From NCBI GenBank assembly GCA_937931205.1, contig CALHBF010000027.1:1-43647 (forward strand): a stretch of DNA of 43,647 nt. The letters run 5' to 3'. A program made the position numbers and the translations under genes. How positions within the stretch are numbered: position 1 is the first letter of the stretch; each line of letters opens with the position of its first letter. This DNA is from an uncultured Bacteriovoracaceae bacterium (GTDB lineage Bacteria; Bdellovibrionota; Bacteriovoracia; Bacteriovoracales; Bacteriovoracaceae). The notes below the pieces were generated by a model that was given only the letters and a program-made list of their open reading frames with translations, made no database searches and had not been told where the DNA came from. Below are positions 31,704 through 40,948 of this stretch, piece after piece.

Positions 31704-32300
31704 ATGAAATATCTATTTGTCCTGTTATTGATCCCAACTCTGTCTTGGTCTCAAGGCCTCAAGCTTGAAATCGGGGATATCCTGCTTCAGCCTCTTCAGT
31801 GCTGGTCTTGCGGACTGATCGAGCAGGAAGAGAACACTAAATATGCTCACTCAGGTCTTGTGGTTTCCCTCGAGCCATTACTTGTTGCCGAGTCGATTGC
31901 CCAGGCCCATGCCATTCCTTATGAGTTATTCCGTGCGCGAAATAAAAAAGGTGAGCCATTAAAAGTGATGCGCTTAAAAGATAAAAAACTGCAAGCAAAG
32001 TTAAAACGCGGCTTCTATCAGCGTTTTGAGAGAGATTATAAAGGCATTAAATTTGATCCTTATTATCTCTGGAACAATGTTGATCAAGATGGCAGAGAGC
32101 TGATGTATTGCTCTGAATTTATCTCTAAAATGTTAGAAGCCCATCTCGAAATTAACATGCCTATTAAGCGCATGCAGTTTTTAAAAAATAGGGACTATTG
32201 GTTTCAATATTTTAATGGGAGAATTCCTGATGGTGAATGGGGGAACTCCCCGGCCGACTTTGAGAAGTCGGATTTATTTTCTCATGTAGGATATATATGA
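31704..32300 (+). CDS. Secreted YiiX/YebB-like NlpC/P60-superfamily cysteine hydrolase
   Basis: ATG 31704 gives a signal peptide ('YLFVLLLIPTLSWSQG'), so it was preferred over GTG 31692. The 198-residue mature-plus-signal product resembles the permuted NlpC/P60 (LRAT-like) YiiX group. The order is 'LEIGDILLQP', the His motif 'KYAHSGLVV', then the Cys motif 'MYCSEFISKML', which puts His before Cys as in permuted members. Members are predicted amidases or peptidases acting on lipids or cell-wall peptides. The stop overlaps the start of the epimerase gene (ATGA), which hints at peptidoglycan peptide processing. Confidence 0.75.
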   Translation: MKYLFVLLLIPTLSWSQGLKLEIGDILLQPLQCWSCGLIEQEENTKYAHSGLVVSLEPLLVAESIAQAHAIPYELFRARNKKGEPLKVMRLKDKKLQAKLKRGFYQRFERDYKGIKFDPYYLWNNVDQDGRELMYCSEFISKMLEAHLEINMPIKRMQFLKNRDYWFQYFNGRIPDGEWGNSPADFEKSDLFSHVGYI

Positions 32301-33256
32301 ACATAACGTTGGATAAAATCCATCTTGATCTCAAAGTTAATTGGAAACTGTCTCGCAATCAAACAACATTTAAAGAAAACTTCATTGTTAATTTAGAAGC
32401 GAATGGAAGGAAATTTCAATCGGAAATCGCTCCTAATATCCGTTATGGCGAAACTCATGAGAGTATTCTTAAGCAATTCGAAGAGTGGAAAAAAATAACG
32501 GATTATACTCTTGAGAGCTTAAACGAAAATCTTCATCATTCACTTCGTTTCGGTCTTGAGTCTGTTCTCCTCTCGCACATGGCACATCAGAAGGGTCAGA
32601 CTCTATCTCAATTTCTAGGTCTCTCTCCTTGGGTAAAAAAAGAAACTTCTTTCTCAATGCCGATTATCCCAATGGGCGAGATTCAAGAGTATATTGAGAA
32701 AATTCGTCGCTTCCATCATTTAAAAATTAAAGTTAACGCAGAAACAGCAACGGACATGCTGCTAGAAGTGGCCAAATATACTGATGCTAAACTTCGAGTG
32801 GATGGTAATGAAGCTTGGACTAACTTTGATGATTTCATGCGCTTCCAAGAGAAAGTGGGACACCTGAATATTGAGATGATGGAGCAGCCATTTCCTTCAA
32901 GCTGTGTAGATGAGTATAAAAAACTAAAACCTATTTCTCGCTTTGAACTTCTTGCAGATGAATCAATTGAGGATGTAGGGGATTTTAATGAGCTATCTCG
33001 TCAGTTCCATTCAATCAATATTAAGCTAATGAAAACCGGATCGTTGATTCGTGCGAAAGAATTTATCGATCAAGCACGTGCTCACAATATGAAAACTATG
33101 CTTGGTTGTATGATTGAGACTAGTATCGGAATCAGTTACGGGATGCTCTTCAGTGGAATGGTAGATTACTTAGATTTAGATGGGTATTTACTGATTAAAG
33201 ATGAACCCTTCCGCCTCATGAAAGAAGAAGAAGGGTTCTTGAGTTTTAATTCTTAG
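32297..33256 (+). CDS. Enolase-superfamily epimerase, probable L-Ala-D/L-Glu type
   Basis: The 319-residue product has the muconate-lactonising/dipeptide-epimerase residues: Lys143-x-Lys145 in 'HLKIKVN', Asp169 in R-V-D-G-N-E, Glu196 in M-E-Q-P, Asp221 in A-D-E-S, Lys243 to Lys246 in 'NIKLMKTG', and 'GCMIETSIGIS' near the end. Two active-site lysines fit epimerisation; o-succinylbenzoate synthase is an alternative, but no menaquinone genes are near. In peptidoglycan recycling, such an enzyme acts on L-Ala-D-Glu released after MpaA, whose likely homologue is at 10481. It is coupled to the upstream hydrolase and overlaps the convergent slyD by 4 bp. Confidence 0.78.
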   Translation: MNITLDKIHLDLKVNWKLSRNQTTFKENFIVNLEANGRKFQSEIAPNIRYGETHESILKQFEEWKKITDYTLESLNENLHHSLRFGLESVLLSHMAHQKGQTLSQFLGLSPWVKKETSFSMPIIPMGEIQEYIEKIRRFHHLKIKVNAETATDMLLEVAKYTDAKLRVDGNEAWTNFDDFMRFQEKVGHLNIEMMEQPFPSSCVDEYKKLKPISRFELLADESIEDVGDFNELSRQFHSINIKLMKTGSLIRAKEFIDQARAHNMKTMLGCMIETSIGISYGMLFSGMVDYLDLDGYLLIKDEPFRLMKEEEGFLSFNS

Positions 33257-33726
33257 TGGTGACCGTGGCCATGAGCACCATGTGCGTGGCCATGAGCAAC
33301 TTCTTCTTCAGTTGCATTACGGATTCCTACGATCTCAACATCAAAGAAAAGATCTTTTCCTGCCATTGGGTGGTTACCATCAACAGTTACTTCATCAGTA
33401 TCTAAAGAGATGATTGTGAAAACTGGAGAGTGTGGATCATTGTTAACTTGGAACTGATCCCCAACTTGAAGATTTGCATCCGGTGGGAATTGAGTTTTCT
33501 TAACTTTAACAACAAGATCAGCATTTACGTCGCCGTAAGCATCTTGAGCTTTAACTTCGATTTTCTTTTTATCACCAATATTCATAAGGGCGATTACTTT
33601 CTCAAGGCCCGGGATGATTTGTTGGCTGTTTTCAAGGAAGAAAAGTGGTTCGTCGCCCACTGATGAATCCAGAACAGTTCCTGATTTATCAGTCAGGGTA
33701 TAATGGAAACCAATTACTCTTGTCAT
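33253..33726 (-). CDS. slyD: FKBP-type peptidyl-prolyl isomerase SlyD
   Basis: A 157-residue protein of the SlyD type. The FKBP half shows 'FHYTLTDKSGTVLDSS' and 'IIPGLEKVIALMNIGDKKK'. The inserted-flap (IF) chaperone domain is about 70-125 ('DAYGDVNADLVVKV', 'DGNHPMAGKDLFFDVEI'). A His-rich tail (about 144-157, with repeated H-G-H/H-A-H) is expected to bind nickel or other metals. It acts in the cytoplasm on folding and on nickel delivery. TTGGAG precedes the ATG. It is the downstream gene of a leftward group with the CoA-transferase-like and YyaL-like genes. Confidence 0.92.
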   Translation of the reverse strand: MTRVIGFHYTLTDKSGTVLDSSVGDEPLFFLENSQQIIPGLEKVIALMNIGDKKKIEVKAQDAYGDVNADLVVKVKKTQFPPDANLQVGDQFQVNNDPHSPVFTIISLDTDEVTVDGNHPMAGKDLFFDVEIVGIRNATEEEVAHGHAHGAHGHGHH

Positions 33727-33744
33727 ACTATCTCCAATTTTTGG

Positions 33745-34662
33745 TCAGACTTTCCTGACTATTGATAAGCAAAATTCTTTTTTGTTAATCCTAGTTTCTA
33801 TCTCTTCTGCATTATATTTGGCAAACAAATCCGCTATTTTTTGAAAGATCAAAGGCTCAGTAGAGAAGCGCTCAGTAAGCGTAATATCAAGTTCAAACTC
33901 CTCACAGAAGTCAGTCCAAAACTTCTCCTCTACAGCAGCAAGTGCTACATAGTGCCCGTCGCCAAGTCGGTAGAGAGAGTAGCATGGATAGGCTCCATTA
34001 TGGAGGAATTTCTTCGAAGGTTTGCTGCGAAGAGTCTCGGACCAGAAAGGATTGAAATTATTGACAACCGAGTCATAGAGGTAGCTTGAATGAATGATCG
34101 TGTGATTCGTATTTTTTACTTTGATAAAGCAGGCCAGCCAGTCAGTCGCCACTTGCTGACCAAAAGAAATCCCAGCAACAGGCAGGAAAGGAGGATCAAC
34201 AATGGACTCTTCTCGACCCATAAGATGGAGGCTTAAAAATCCAGAAGTCGCTAGAGCATTGAGGTCATGCATGGCCTGCTTCTGTTCTCGACTGGCCTTC
34301 AATTCAACAACAGCAAAGCTCTTGCCCAGAGTTGCAAGACTTGTTTCATCGACACCTAGTTTCTCTTTTAATTTAGCAGAGAGAGAAAGGAGAATTCCGT
34401 CACAATTCATCAATTCTGCTTTGATTTTTTCTTTAATATCTGGAGCATTAAAATCAAAACGTTTAATTGTTTTCTTTTTATTGAGCTCTTCATACCAATG
34501 AACAAAACTATTATCCCCACCACCAAAAGACCCCAGAAAGGGGTCCTTTTGGATATGGTCTTCAATTTTTATTACTTCGGCGCCGAGGTCACTTAAAACT
34601 TTTCCGGCAAGAGGTCCTGGAAGTCGGTGGGTGAGATCAAGGATTTTGATTCCTTTAAGCAT
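33745..34662 (-). CDS. CaiB/BaiF-family CoA-transferase-like protein, short at the C-terminus
   Basis: Start set at ATG 34662, after GGAAG, because '[20 protein letters not shown]' is the normal N-terminus of family III CoA-transferases and alpha-methylacyl-CoA racemases. A longer frame from 34794 would overlap the upstream gene deeply. The family is supported by '[14 protein letters not shown]', '[11 protein letters not shown]', and the late '[19 protein letters not shown]'. The frame stops just after '[10 protein letters not shown]', which corresponds to the family's 'DxCVxPV' stretch, so about 50 C-terminal residues are missing. The 305-residue product may be non-functional or specialised. 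It overlaps the upstream gene by 8 bp. Confidence 0.78.
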   Translation of the reverse strand: MLKGIKILDLTHRLPGPLAGKVLSDLGAEVIKIEDHIQKDPFLGSFGGGDNSFVHWYEELNKKKTIKRFDFNAPDIKEKIKAELMNCDGILLSLSAKLKEKLGVDETSLATLGKSFAVVELKASREQKQAMHDLNALATSGFLSLHLMGREESIVDPPFLPVAGISFGQQVATDWLACFIKVKNTNHTIIHSSYLYDSVVNNFNPFWSETLRSKPSKKFLHNGAYPCYSLYRLGDGHYVALAAVEEKFWTDFCEEFELDITLTERFSTEPLIFQKIADLFAKYNAEEIETRINKKEFCLSIVRKV

Positions 34663-36685
34663 TTTCTTCCTTACCATTGGTGAACAATTTTTTAAATTCT
34701 TCAAATCCGTCTTTGGCCACTTCACAAGCTTCATTGTTGCAGATTTGGAACTTTTCATTCTCTTCTTGATGGTAAGAAACAACAAAACGAGCAAAGAAGT
34801 GAGAGCGGATTTCTAAGAACTCAGGGTTCTGAATCCATTTCTGAGGAACTTCAATTCGTCTGTAAATGGCGGCCGGGTAAGTAAGAGTTCTTAAACCCAT
34901 CCCATGTCCAAGCGGATTGGTAAGTACGTACTGAGCAAGCTCATGGGATTGAGGCAGAACAGTATGGAGGTCATACTTCTTATCAAAAAGAGAAGCACGT
35001 CTGAGGAGATGGGCAAAAAGCATTACTGATGAGTGGTATGACTGATCATAAAAAGCTGCCGGAAGATTATCAATTCCTTCAGGACTAGCATCAAGTGCTG
35101 TCGTGTAAACAACACCATCTTTCACAAAGCTCTTAATTGAGAAATCGAGACCCTCAAGAGCATTTGATTTGAAAGTTTCATTTCCTGTGATTTCGTAGAG
35201 ACGCAGTTGAGCATCACAGAAATTCACATAGTCTTCAAGATAAATACTTGGGTTATCAATGGTGTTCACGTGACTAATCACATGTCTGCCATTTTTTTCC
35301 TTAACAAATTCTTTTAAGCATCCTTCAACAGTTGCTTGGATAAGTCCAAACGCTTCAGCTTGAATAACATCAACAGGGCAGTATTGAATCACGTCACAAA
35401 GACTTGAGATAATCATATAGTTCCAGCTAGCAATCGCTTTGCGATCAGTTGCTGGCGGCATTCTGAGTTTTCTCATCTCGAGAAGTCTTCTTCTAATATC
35501 TCTGATCTCTTGCCATCCATCTTGATTATAAAAATCTGACTTGAATTTAGAGTTAAGAGAAATCACATTCAATCCGTGATCAAAGTTTCCTTTCTCAGTA
35601 ATATTGAAAATTTCAAGATACTTATCTAGGCGAGCACGTTGTTCGGCCGGAGCATCTTCAAAACTTTGCTCAAATTCTTCTTTTGAGAAAGCAAAATAAA
35701 GTCCTTCAACTCCTTCAGAATCGGCGTCTTGAGCACTGAAAAAATATCCATCGTCTGAGAGCATTTCTGTTTTCAAGTAATCAAGAGTCTGTAGTAATCC
35801 ATCAAAAACAACTGGAGCTGGATAGAATTGTCCCATTTTAGCAAGAAGACGGATTAAACCAGCTTGGTCATAAAGCATTTTTTCAAAATGAGGGACTAAG
35901 AATTTATCATCAACTGAATATCTGTGAATCCCACCTTTGAGGTGATCATAGACTCCACCCATCAGCATCTTTTCCACTGATTCAACAATATGCTGACCTT
36001 GTTCCTGTGGAATCATTCCTTCAAGAATTTGTTCGCTGGCCCATTCAAAGAAAGAGAAGTGAGGAAACTTAGGGGCCTTGCCATATCCGCCGTTGGTAGT
36101 ATCCGCATAGTTTTTAAGGGCGTTCATGATGGCCGATGGAGGTGGGAAATGCCCATCAAATTGAATTTTCTTTTCAATTTCCAATGGCTTGTTCATATCG
36201 GCCGTTAATTGGTCAGCATTGGCACGAACATCTTCCGGTTTATTTTTAAAGTGCTCCACTAGACTTGTTAGGAGATTCATAAAGCTCGGAGTATTGTCAC
36301 GAGAGACTTTAGGAAAGTAGGTTCCCGCAAAAAAAGTCTTTCCTTCTGGAGTCAGAAAAACAGATAGGGGCCAGCCGCCACGGCCAGTCATAAGGGTGCA
36401 AGCATTCTGGTAGTAGTTGTCTAGCTCCGGATATTCCTCGCGGTCAATTTTAATACTAACAAAATTTTCATTTAAGAATTGAGCTGTTTCCTGATCCTCA
36501 AAAGATTCATGGGCCATCACATGACACCAGTGGCAAGAGGAGTAACCGATGGAAATAAAAATCATTTTATTCTCGGCACGGGCACGGCTTAGTGCTTCAT
36601 TTCCGTAGGCAAACCAATGAACAGGGTTATTCGCATGCTGTTTTAAGTATAAAGACTTTTCATTTGCAAGTTTGTTTTGATTCAT
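34655..36685 (-). CDS. Thioredoxin-domain protein, YyaL/SPATA20-type (DUF255)
   Basis: The 676-residue product begins with a thioredoxin-like domain, including '[20 protein letters not shown]' and the C51-H-W-C54 motif in '[16 protein letters not shown]'. '[20 protein letters not shown]' follows. The large C-terminal part is an (alpha/alpha)6 barrel like glycosyl hydrolases or N-acylglucosamine 2-epimerases ('[17 protein letters not shown]', '[11 protein letters not shown]', '[13 protein letters not shown]'). This is the complete YyaL/spermatogenesis-associated protein 20 layout, whose function is not settled. No signal peptide. A ribosome site (GAGGT) precedes ATG 36685. Confidence 0.92.
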   Translation of the reverse strand: MNQNKLANEKSLYLKQHANNPVHWFAYGNEALSRARAENKMIFISIGYSSCHWCHVMAHESFEDQETAQFLNENFVSIKIDREEYPELDNYYQNACTLMTGRGGWPLSVFLTPEGKTFFAGTYFPKVSRDNTPSFMNLLTSLVEHFKNKPEDVRANADQLTADMNKPLEIEKKIQFDGHFPPPSAIMNALKNYADTTNGGYGKAPKFPHFSFFEWASEQILEGMIPQEQGQHIVESVEKMLMGGVYDHLKGGIHRYSVDDKFLVPHFEKMLYDQAGLIRLLAKMGQFYPAPVVFDGLLQTLDYLKTEMLSDDGYFFSAQDADSEGVEGLYFAFSKEEFEQSFEDAPAEQRARLDKYLEIFNITEKGNFDHGLNVISLNSKFKSDFYNQDGWQEIRDIRRRLLEMRKLRMPPATDRKAIASWNYMIISSLCDVIQYCPVDVIQAEAFGLIQATVEGCLKEFVKEKNGRHVISHVNTIDNPSIYLEDYVNFCDAQLRLYEITGNETFKSNALEGLDFSIKSFVKDGVVYTTALDASPEGIDNLPAAFYDQSYHSSVMLFAHLLRRASLFDKKYDLHTVLPQSHELAQYVLTNPLGHGMGLRTLTYPAAIYRRIEVPQKWIQNPEFLEIRSHFFARFVVSYHQEENEKFQICNNEACEVAKDGFEEFKKLFTNGKEENA

Positions 36686-36810
36686 AAGACCTCGAAATTC
36701 CGTTTGTAGAGATAGGGTATCAGTTAAGTAACTTGTTAATTCTCAATGGTTTAGCCAACTTAATCAAGGAAATTTGCCATTTAAACCGAGTCACGTTATA
36801 CACTTTGACC

Positions 36811-37665
36811 ATGATAAAACCGACAACGAGACTTTCCCCTCAAACGGGTAAGCAACTATTGACGGATCTTTTTAAGGCATTGGGCACTTTGAGTGACCAT
36901 CTTTCCTTATATAAGGTTGTTTATATTTCCCTATTTTTCTTCTTTGTCTTTTCCCTGCGCGTGCTTTTTCCGGAAAATTTTCGATTTGGTTTTCAGAAGT
37001 CGGGCTATAAGTTCAAAAACGAGAGCATGGGCTTCTTTGTTGGGGACCTGAGCTTTCTTGATGGGTCAATGGAAGAGGCAGAGTCTAAGCTCATTGAGCT
37101 TTTCCCCGCCAACCTTCAGAAAAAAGTATCAAAAATTATTCGTCCAGTACTGGTGCTTTGTGAAAAGCATGAGTTAGACCCGTTTTGGGTTCTTTCAGTG
37201 ATGTGGACAGAAAGCCATTTTAAGGTTGAAGCTCAATCCCACAAAGGTGCAACTGGCCTGATGCAGATCATGCCCGAAACTTATCTGGGAACCTTAGAAC
37301 TGATGAAAAAGAATGGAGTTAGACTTGAGGCTGAGCGCAGTGATGAATATCTTCGCCATAAGTATGGGCAGCTTTATAATCAAATTGGTCACGAAAGATT
37401 GGCCAGTAAGCTCAGAAATTTGGAAGTAGGTATCTATTATATGAGAGGTCTTCTGAAAGAATTTGGGGACAACCACCACCACGCTACTGTGGCCTACAAT
37501 ATGGGACCATACTGGACGGCCAACCGTTTGAAAAAAAATCTTCCGGTAGGCGTGAATAACAAGTATCTTAATAAGGTAAAGAAAGCTTATTCACATATTA
37601 CCCAAGAGTTGAGTGTTAACAATAATGTCACTTTCATCCCGAACATCCAATCTGTCTCGTTATAG
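36811..37665 (+). CDS. Membrane-anchored lytic transglycosylase (SLT domain)
   Basis: ATG 36811 was preferred over a TTG at 36733, since neither has a good ribosome site and the extra 26 residues look unstructured. The 284-residue product has a cytoplasmic stub, one membrane helix (about 36-53) and a periplasmic SLT domain. The catalytic Glu134 is in 'VMWTESHF', followed by 'GATGLMQIMPET', 'LEVGIYYMRGLL' and 'ATVAYNMGP'. It should cleave MurNAc-GlcNAc bonds with 1,6-anhydro product formation. The tail overlaps the chorismate-mutase-like gene by about 41 bp. It is divergent from the YyaL-type gene, with about 125 bases between. Confidence 0.87.
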   Translation: MIKPTTRLSPQTGKQLLTDLFKALGTLSDHLSLYKVVYISLFFFFVFSLRVLFPENFRFGFQKSGYKFKNESMGFFVGDLSFLDGSMEEAESKLIELFPANLQKKVSKIIRPVLVLCEKHELDPFWVLSVMWTESHFKVEAQSHKGATGLMQIMPETYLGTLELMKKNGVRLEAERSDEYLRHKYGQLYNQIGHERLASKLRNLEVGIYYMRGLLKEFGDNHHHATVAYNMGPYWTANRLKKNLPVGVNNKYLNKVKKAYSHITQELSVNNNVTFIPNIQSVSL

Positions 37666-38056
37666 AGAATCCTTGCTGCAGCTTAATTCTGAAATCCTAA
37701 TCTCTATTTTAGAGAGAAGAAGGATTTGTCTTAAGATTCAGGAGTTAAAAACAGGATCGGGGTCTGGCAGTTACCCTCACTACGATCATCTAAGAGAGTT
37801 AGAAGTTTTTGAGCTTCAAAAAGAGGCCTTAGGAAAACTTTCTATGAAAGAGCTTCTGTCATTTTCGTTGATGATGGAAGATCAGGCGATGGCCCTTGCA
37901 CCAGGCTCCTACCCAAGTTGGTCTTCAAAAGTTCATCTTGTTAATGATGGGGGAGCACTTTTTGAGATGATTAATCCTCTGCTTCTTAAAGTGACTCACG
38001 CTGAAGTCTTTAACCGCTTGGAATTTAAAACGGACTTCGACTTTTTACGTCACTAA
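37625..38056 (+). CDS. AroQ-type chorismate mutase-like protein with extra C-terminal region
   Basis: Start ATG 37625 (a GTG at 37613 is also possible). The first ~70 of 143 residues fit the AroQ helix bundle. The E. coli residues Arg11, Arg28 and Lys39 have counterparts with the same spacing at Arg14, Arg31 and Lys42. The D-x-x-R-E set appears as Asp54, Arg57 and Glu58, after a Gly/Ser loop longer by about three residues. The remaining ~70 residues are helical ('LLSFSLMMEDQAMALAPGSYP') and not part of the minimal mutase. Chorismate to prephenate conversion is plausible, but the final Gln of the active site could not be placed. It overlaps the transglycosylase gene. Confidence 0.6.
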   Translation: MSLSSRTSNLSRYRESLLQLNSEILISILERRRICLKIQELKTGSGSGSYPHYDHLRELEVFELQKEALGKLSMKELLSFSLMMEDQAMALAPGSYPSWSSKVHLVNDGGALFEMINPLLLKVTHAEVFNRLEFKTDFDFLRH

Positions 38057-38096
38057 TCATTGCCACAAAGGGCTTAAGTCTCTATGATCTGGGGCT

Positions 38097-38777
38097 ATGA
38101 AAAAAGATCAAGTAATAGCCCTTGATGGTCCTTCTGGAAGCGGAAAATCAACCGTTGCCAAACTAGTCGCTCAGAAAAAAGGTTTCACTTATATTGATAC
38201 AGGCTCCATGTTCCGATCTGTCGGTCATGTCCTCTCGCAAGCTGGAATTAATTTCTCTGAAAGTCCGGTAGATGAAAGCATCATCGCTCAATTTTTTAAT
38301 GATAATAAACTCGAATACGCTCCAAGTCCTGGAGTTCTGATAACTTTTAATGGTGAAGACCTGACGAAAGTTATTCGTGAACACCATGTTTCTAAACTCG
38401 CATCTCAAGTTTCAAAACTTAAAGTCGTTCGCGATTTTCTGGCCAATTGGCAGAGAAGAATTGTGGAAGATCGTCAGGCGATTTTAGATGGCCGTGATAT
38501 TGGAACAGTCATTTTTCCTAATGCTAAGTTAAAAGTTTTTCTTACAGCTTCTTCTCATGAAAGGGCCACACGCCGTTTTGAAGAATTGCAGGCCAGAGGA
38601 GAGTCAAATCTCAATTTCGAGACTGTTCTCAAAGATATCGAAGATAGAGATTTTGAGGATATGAACAGAAAGATCGCTCCTTTGAAAAAAGCTGAAGACG
38701 CTATTGAGCTTGATACAACAGGTAAAAACATAGATGATATTGTTCAAGAAATCTTAGAACTCTGGGAAAACAAGTAA
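38097..38777 (+). CDS. cmk: Cytidylate kinase
   Basis: Phosphorylates CMP and dCMP. The 226-residue length is typical. Visible: P-loop G-P-S-G-S-G-K-S-T at 11-19, 'YIDTGSMFRSV' (usual 'YLDTGAMYRA'), 'ILDGRDIGTVIFPNA', 'FLTASSHERATRR', and the C-terminal 'DRDFEDMNRKIAPLKKAEDA' matching 'R-D-x-x-D-x-x-R-x-x-x-P-L-x-x-A'. It starts about 40 bases after the mutase-like gene and ends 13 before the kinase gene, so the genes are likely one unit. Confidence 0.96.
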   Translation: MKKDQVIALDGPSGSGKSTVAKLVAQKKGFTYIDTGSMFRSVGHVLSQAGINFSESPVDESIIAQFFNDNKLEYAPSPGVLITFNGEDLTKVIREHHVSKLASQVSKLKVVRDFLANWQRRIVEDRQAILDGRDIGTVIFPNAKLKVFLTASSHERATRRFEELQARGESNLNFETVLKDIEDRDFEDMNRKIAPLKKAEDAIELDTTGKNIDDIVQEILELWENK

Positions 38778-38790
38778 GAAGGTCTCAATC

Positions 38791-39810
38791 ATGATTTTAA
38801 CCACTGAGCGTTTTAGTGAAATCATCGCTCACTTTGCAACATTAAAACCTGTACTGGTCGTCGGTGACCTAGGTGTTGATAAATATACTTATGGAGAAGT
38901 GAAAAGAATTTCTCCTGAAGCTCCTGTTCCTGTTCTTGAAGTAACTAAGGAATGGAATAAATTAGGTTTAGCTGCCAACGTTTCAGACAACTTAAAAAGC
39001 TTGGGAGTTGAATCAACTCTCTGCGGAGTTATCGGTGATGACTCTCGCGCAAGTCTGGTTGAGAGTCTTTTGGAAGAGCGCGATCTAAAAACTTGGGGAC
39101 TGGTAAGAGATCCAAGCCGTCATACTACTTATAAAGAAAGAGTCACTACTGATATTCAGCAAATCTGTCGTGTGGATTATGAAACAAAGACAGAGCTTTC
39201 GACTGACATTCTAAAAAGAGTGATGAGTCGCGTCGAGGAATTTGGTGAGAATCATTCAGGTGTGATTATCGAAGATTACGGCAAAGGGCTTTTCTCTGAA
39301 TCTCTTTGTCAGAATATCATTGCAAACTTTAAGGAGAAGGGACTGGTTACAGCAGTTGATCCAAGTCGTACGACTCCTCCTCTTTGGTACAAAGGTGTTC
39401 AACTTTTAAAACCGAACCGTCTTGAGTCAAATATGATGGTAGAGGCCCTCGGTTATTTTAAAGAAAGAGATTTAAATAAGATTGCTGAAATTCTAGTTGA
39501 TAAGCTTGCCTTAGAAAAAATCATCATCACCCTAGGTGCTGACGGGATGGCCATGCTTGATACTAAGGTTGGCGGGAAACTTAAAATTATTCCAACTGCT
39601 GCCAATGAAGTTTTTGATGTTTCTGGAGCAGGGGACACGGCCATTGCCGCTATTACTTCTGCGATTCTATCGGGTGCCTCACTTGAGGAAGCTGCTTGGA
39701 TCGGTAACTGTGCTTCTGGGGTAGTGGTTCGCAAGCGCGGAACGGCCCTTTGTTCGATGGATGAACTCAAGTCTTACTATTCAAATCTTAATAAAGTGCT
39801 TGGCCAATAG
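38791..39810 (+). CDS. D-glycero-beta-D-manno-heptose 7-phosphate kinase-like, RfaE domain I (HldA-type)
   Basis: The 339-residue PfkB-family kinase carries 'YTYGEVKRISPEAPVPVLEV', highly typical of RfaE domain I. It also has 'LGLAANVSDNLKSLG', 'KERVTTDIQQICRVDYET', 'IIEDYGKGLFS', 'VDPSR', 'LKPNRLE', and the catalytic 'DVSGAGDTAIAAI'. The enzyme makes heptose 1,7-bisphosphate for LPS core, so the cell is expected to have heptose LPS. Only the kinase half is present (the E. coli HldE protein also has a nucleotidyltransferase); the partner must be elsewhere. Confidence 0.9.
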   Translation: MILTTERFSEIIAHFATLKPVLVVGDLGVDKYTYGEVKRISPEAPVPVLEVTKEWNKLGLAANVSDNLKSLGVESTLCGVIGDDSRASLVESLLEERDLKTWGLVRDPSRHTTYKERVTTDIQQICRVDYETKTELSTDILKRVMSRVEEFGENHSGVIIEDYGKGLFSESLCQNIIANFKEKGLVTAVDPSRTTPPLWYKGVQLLKPNRLESNMMVEALGYFKERDLNKIAEILVDKLALEKIIITLGADGMAMLDTKVGGKLKIIPTAANEVFDVSGAGDTAIAAITSAILSGASLEEAAWIGNCASGVVVRKRGTALCSMDELKSYYSNLNKVLGQ

Positions 39811-39895
39811 TTTTGGCCAAGCAATCCACTTTTCAATCTCCCCACCCCCTGTTAACCTTTTTGGCGTAAGTCATCATGCAAAAAGGTAAACAAAC

Positions 39896-40936
39896 ATGCA
39901 GATTCTTGAGTCCGTAGTCAGTGACTTTAAAGCTGAACTCCAAACGATTACTAAAACCCCAGATCTTTTAAATTTAAAAGCAAAGTTTCTAGGGAAGCAG
40001 GGACCGATCTCTGAGGTCATGAAAAACTTAAAAGATGCGACTGTTGAAGAAAAGCGTCTGATTGGTGCACGTGCCAACGAAGTGAAGACTGCAATCGAAG
40101 AACTTTTTTCGGCAAAGATGCAGGAAATTGAACTTCAAGAAATTAATGAGAAACTTAGTAAAGATAAAGTTGATATCTCACTTACTGATTCAGTTTTAGA
40201 TCTTGGCCTTCAGGCCGCGGGTTTCCACCCAGTAACACTAGTACAACAGGAAATCGAAGACATCTTTATTTCTATGGGTTTCGAAGTTCTAGACGGACCT
40301 CATATTGAGGATGAATTTCATAATTTTGAAGCACTAAACATTCCAGCAACACATCCTGCTCGTGATATGCAGGATACTTTTTGGTTTGCTGATAAAAAAC
40401 ATCTTTTGAGAACTCACACTTCTACTATTCAGGTTCGTGGGATGCTTGAGAGAAAACCACCATTTCGTTTTGTAGGTCCTGGTAAAGTTTTCCGTTGTGA
40501 AAGAACAGATGCCAGCCACGAGATGGTATTCCATCAACTGGAAGGAATGATGGTTGGTGAAAATATCTCTGTAGGTAACCTGATTTATTTTATGAAGACA
40601 CTTCTGACTGAAATCTTCAAAAAAGAAGTTGAAGTACGCCTTCGTCCAGGATTCTTCCCATTCGTTGAACCTGGCTTTGAGCTTGATATCCGTTGTCTCA
40701 TTTGTGGAGGTAAGGGATGTTCGGTTTGTAAGCAAGTTGGTTGGGTAGAGCTTCTTCCATGTGGAATGGTTCACCCGAATGTTCTGCGTGCTGGAAACAT
40801 TGACCCTGAAAAATACAATGGCTTTGCTTTTGGTCTAGGTCTGGATCGTCTAGTGATGATGAAGTACGGAATCGATGATATCCGTCATCTTCATTCAGGA
40901 GATCTTCGTTTCAACTCTCAATTCAAATCATTCTAA
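39896..40936 (+). CDS. pheS: Phenylalanyl-tRNA synthetase alpha subunit
   Basis: The 346-residue protein has the N-terminal coiled coil (about 1-90, 'LNLKAKFLGKQGPISEVMKNL'). The class II catalytic domain shows 'FISMGFEVLDGPHIEDEFHNFEALNIP', split here at H-N-F, then 'LLRTHTSTIQVRGM', 'GKVFRCERTDASHEMVFHQL' (motif 2) and 'FGLGLDRLVMMKYGI' (motif 3). A Cys4 cluster, Cys267, Cys270, Cys275 and Cys278, is seen in many bacterial PheS proteins and may bind zinc. AAAAGG precedes the ATG. It forms an operon with pheT. Confidence 0.97.
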   Translation: MQILESVVSDFKAELQTITKTPDLLNLKAKFLGKQGPISEVMKNLKDATVEEKRLIGARANEVKTAIEELFSAKMQEIELQEINEKLSKDKVDISLTDSVLDLGLQAAGFHPVTLVQQEIEDIFISMGFEVLDGPHIEDEFHNFEALNIPATHPARDMQDTFWFADKKHLLRTHTSTIQVRGMLERKPPFRFVGPGKVFRCERTDASHEMVFHQLEGMMVGENISVGNLIYFMKTLLTEIFKKEVEVRLRPGFFPFVEPGFELDIRCLICGGKGCSVCKQVGWVELLPCGMVHPNVLRAGNIDPEKYNGFAFGLGLDRLVMMKYGIDDIRHLHSGDLRFNSQFKSF

Positions 40937-40948
40937 GGTAAAAGATAT

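Noticed and set aside
34662..34794. Upstream extension of the CoA-transferase-like gene
   Set aside because: It would overlap the preceding gene by ~130 bp, and the family's usual N-terminus starts at ATG 34662 with a ribosome site.
40334..40774. 146-codon antisense frame within pheS
   Set aside because: Opposite a core gene in a conserved region; no start signal and no recognisable protein features.
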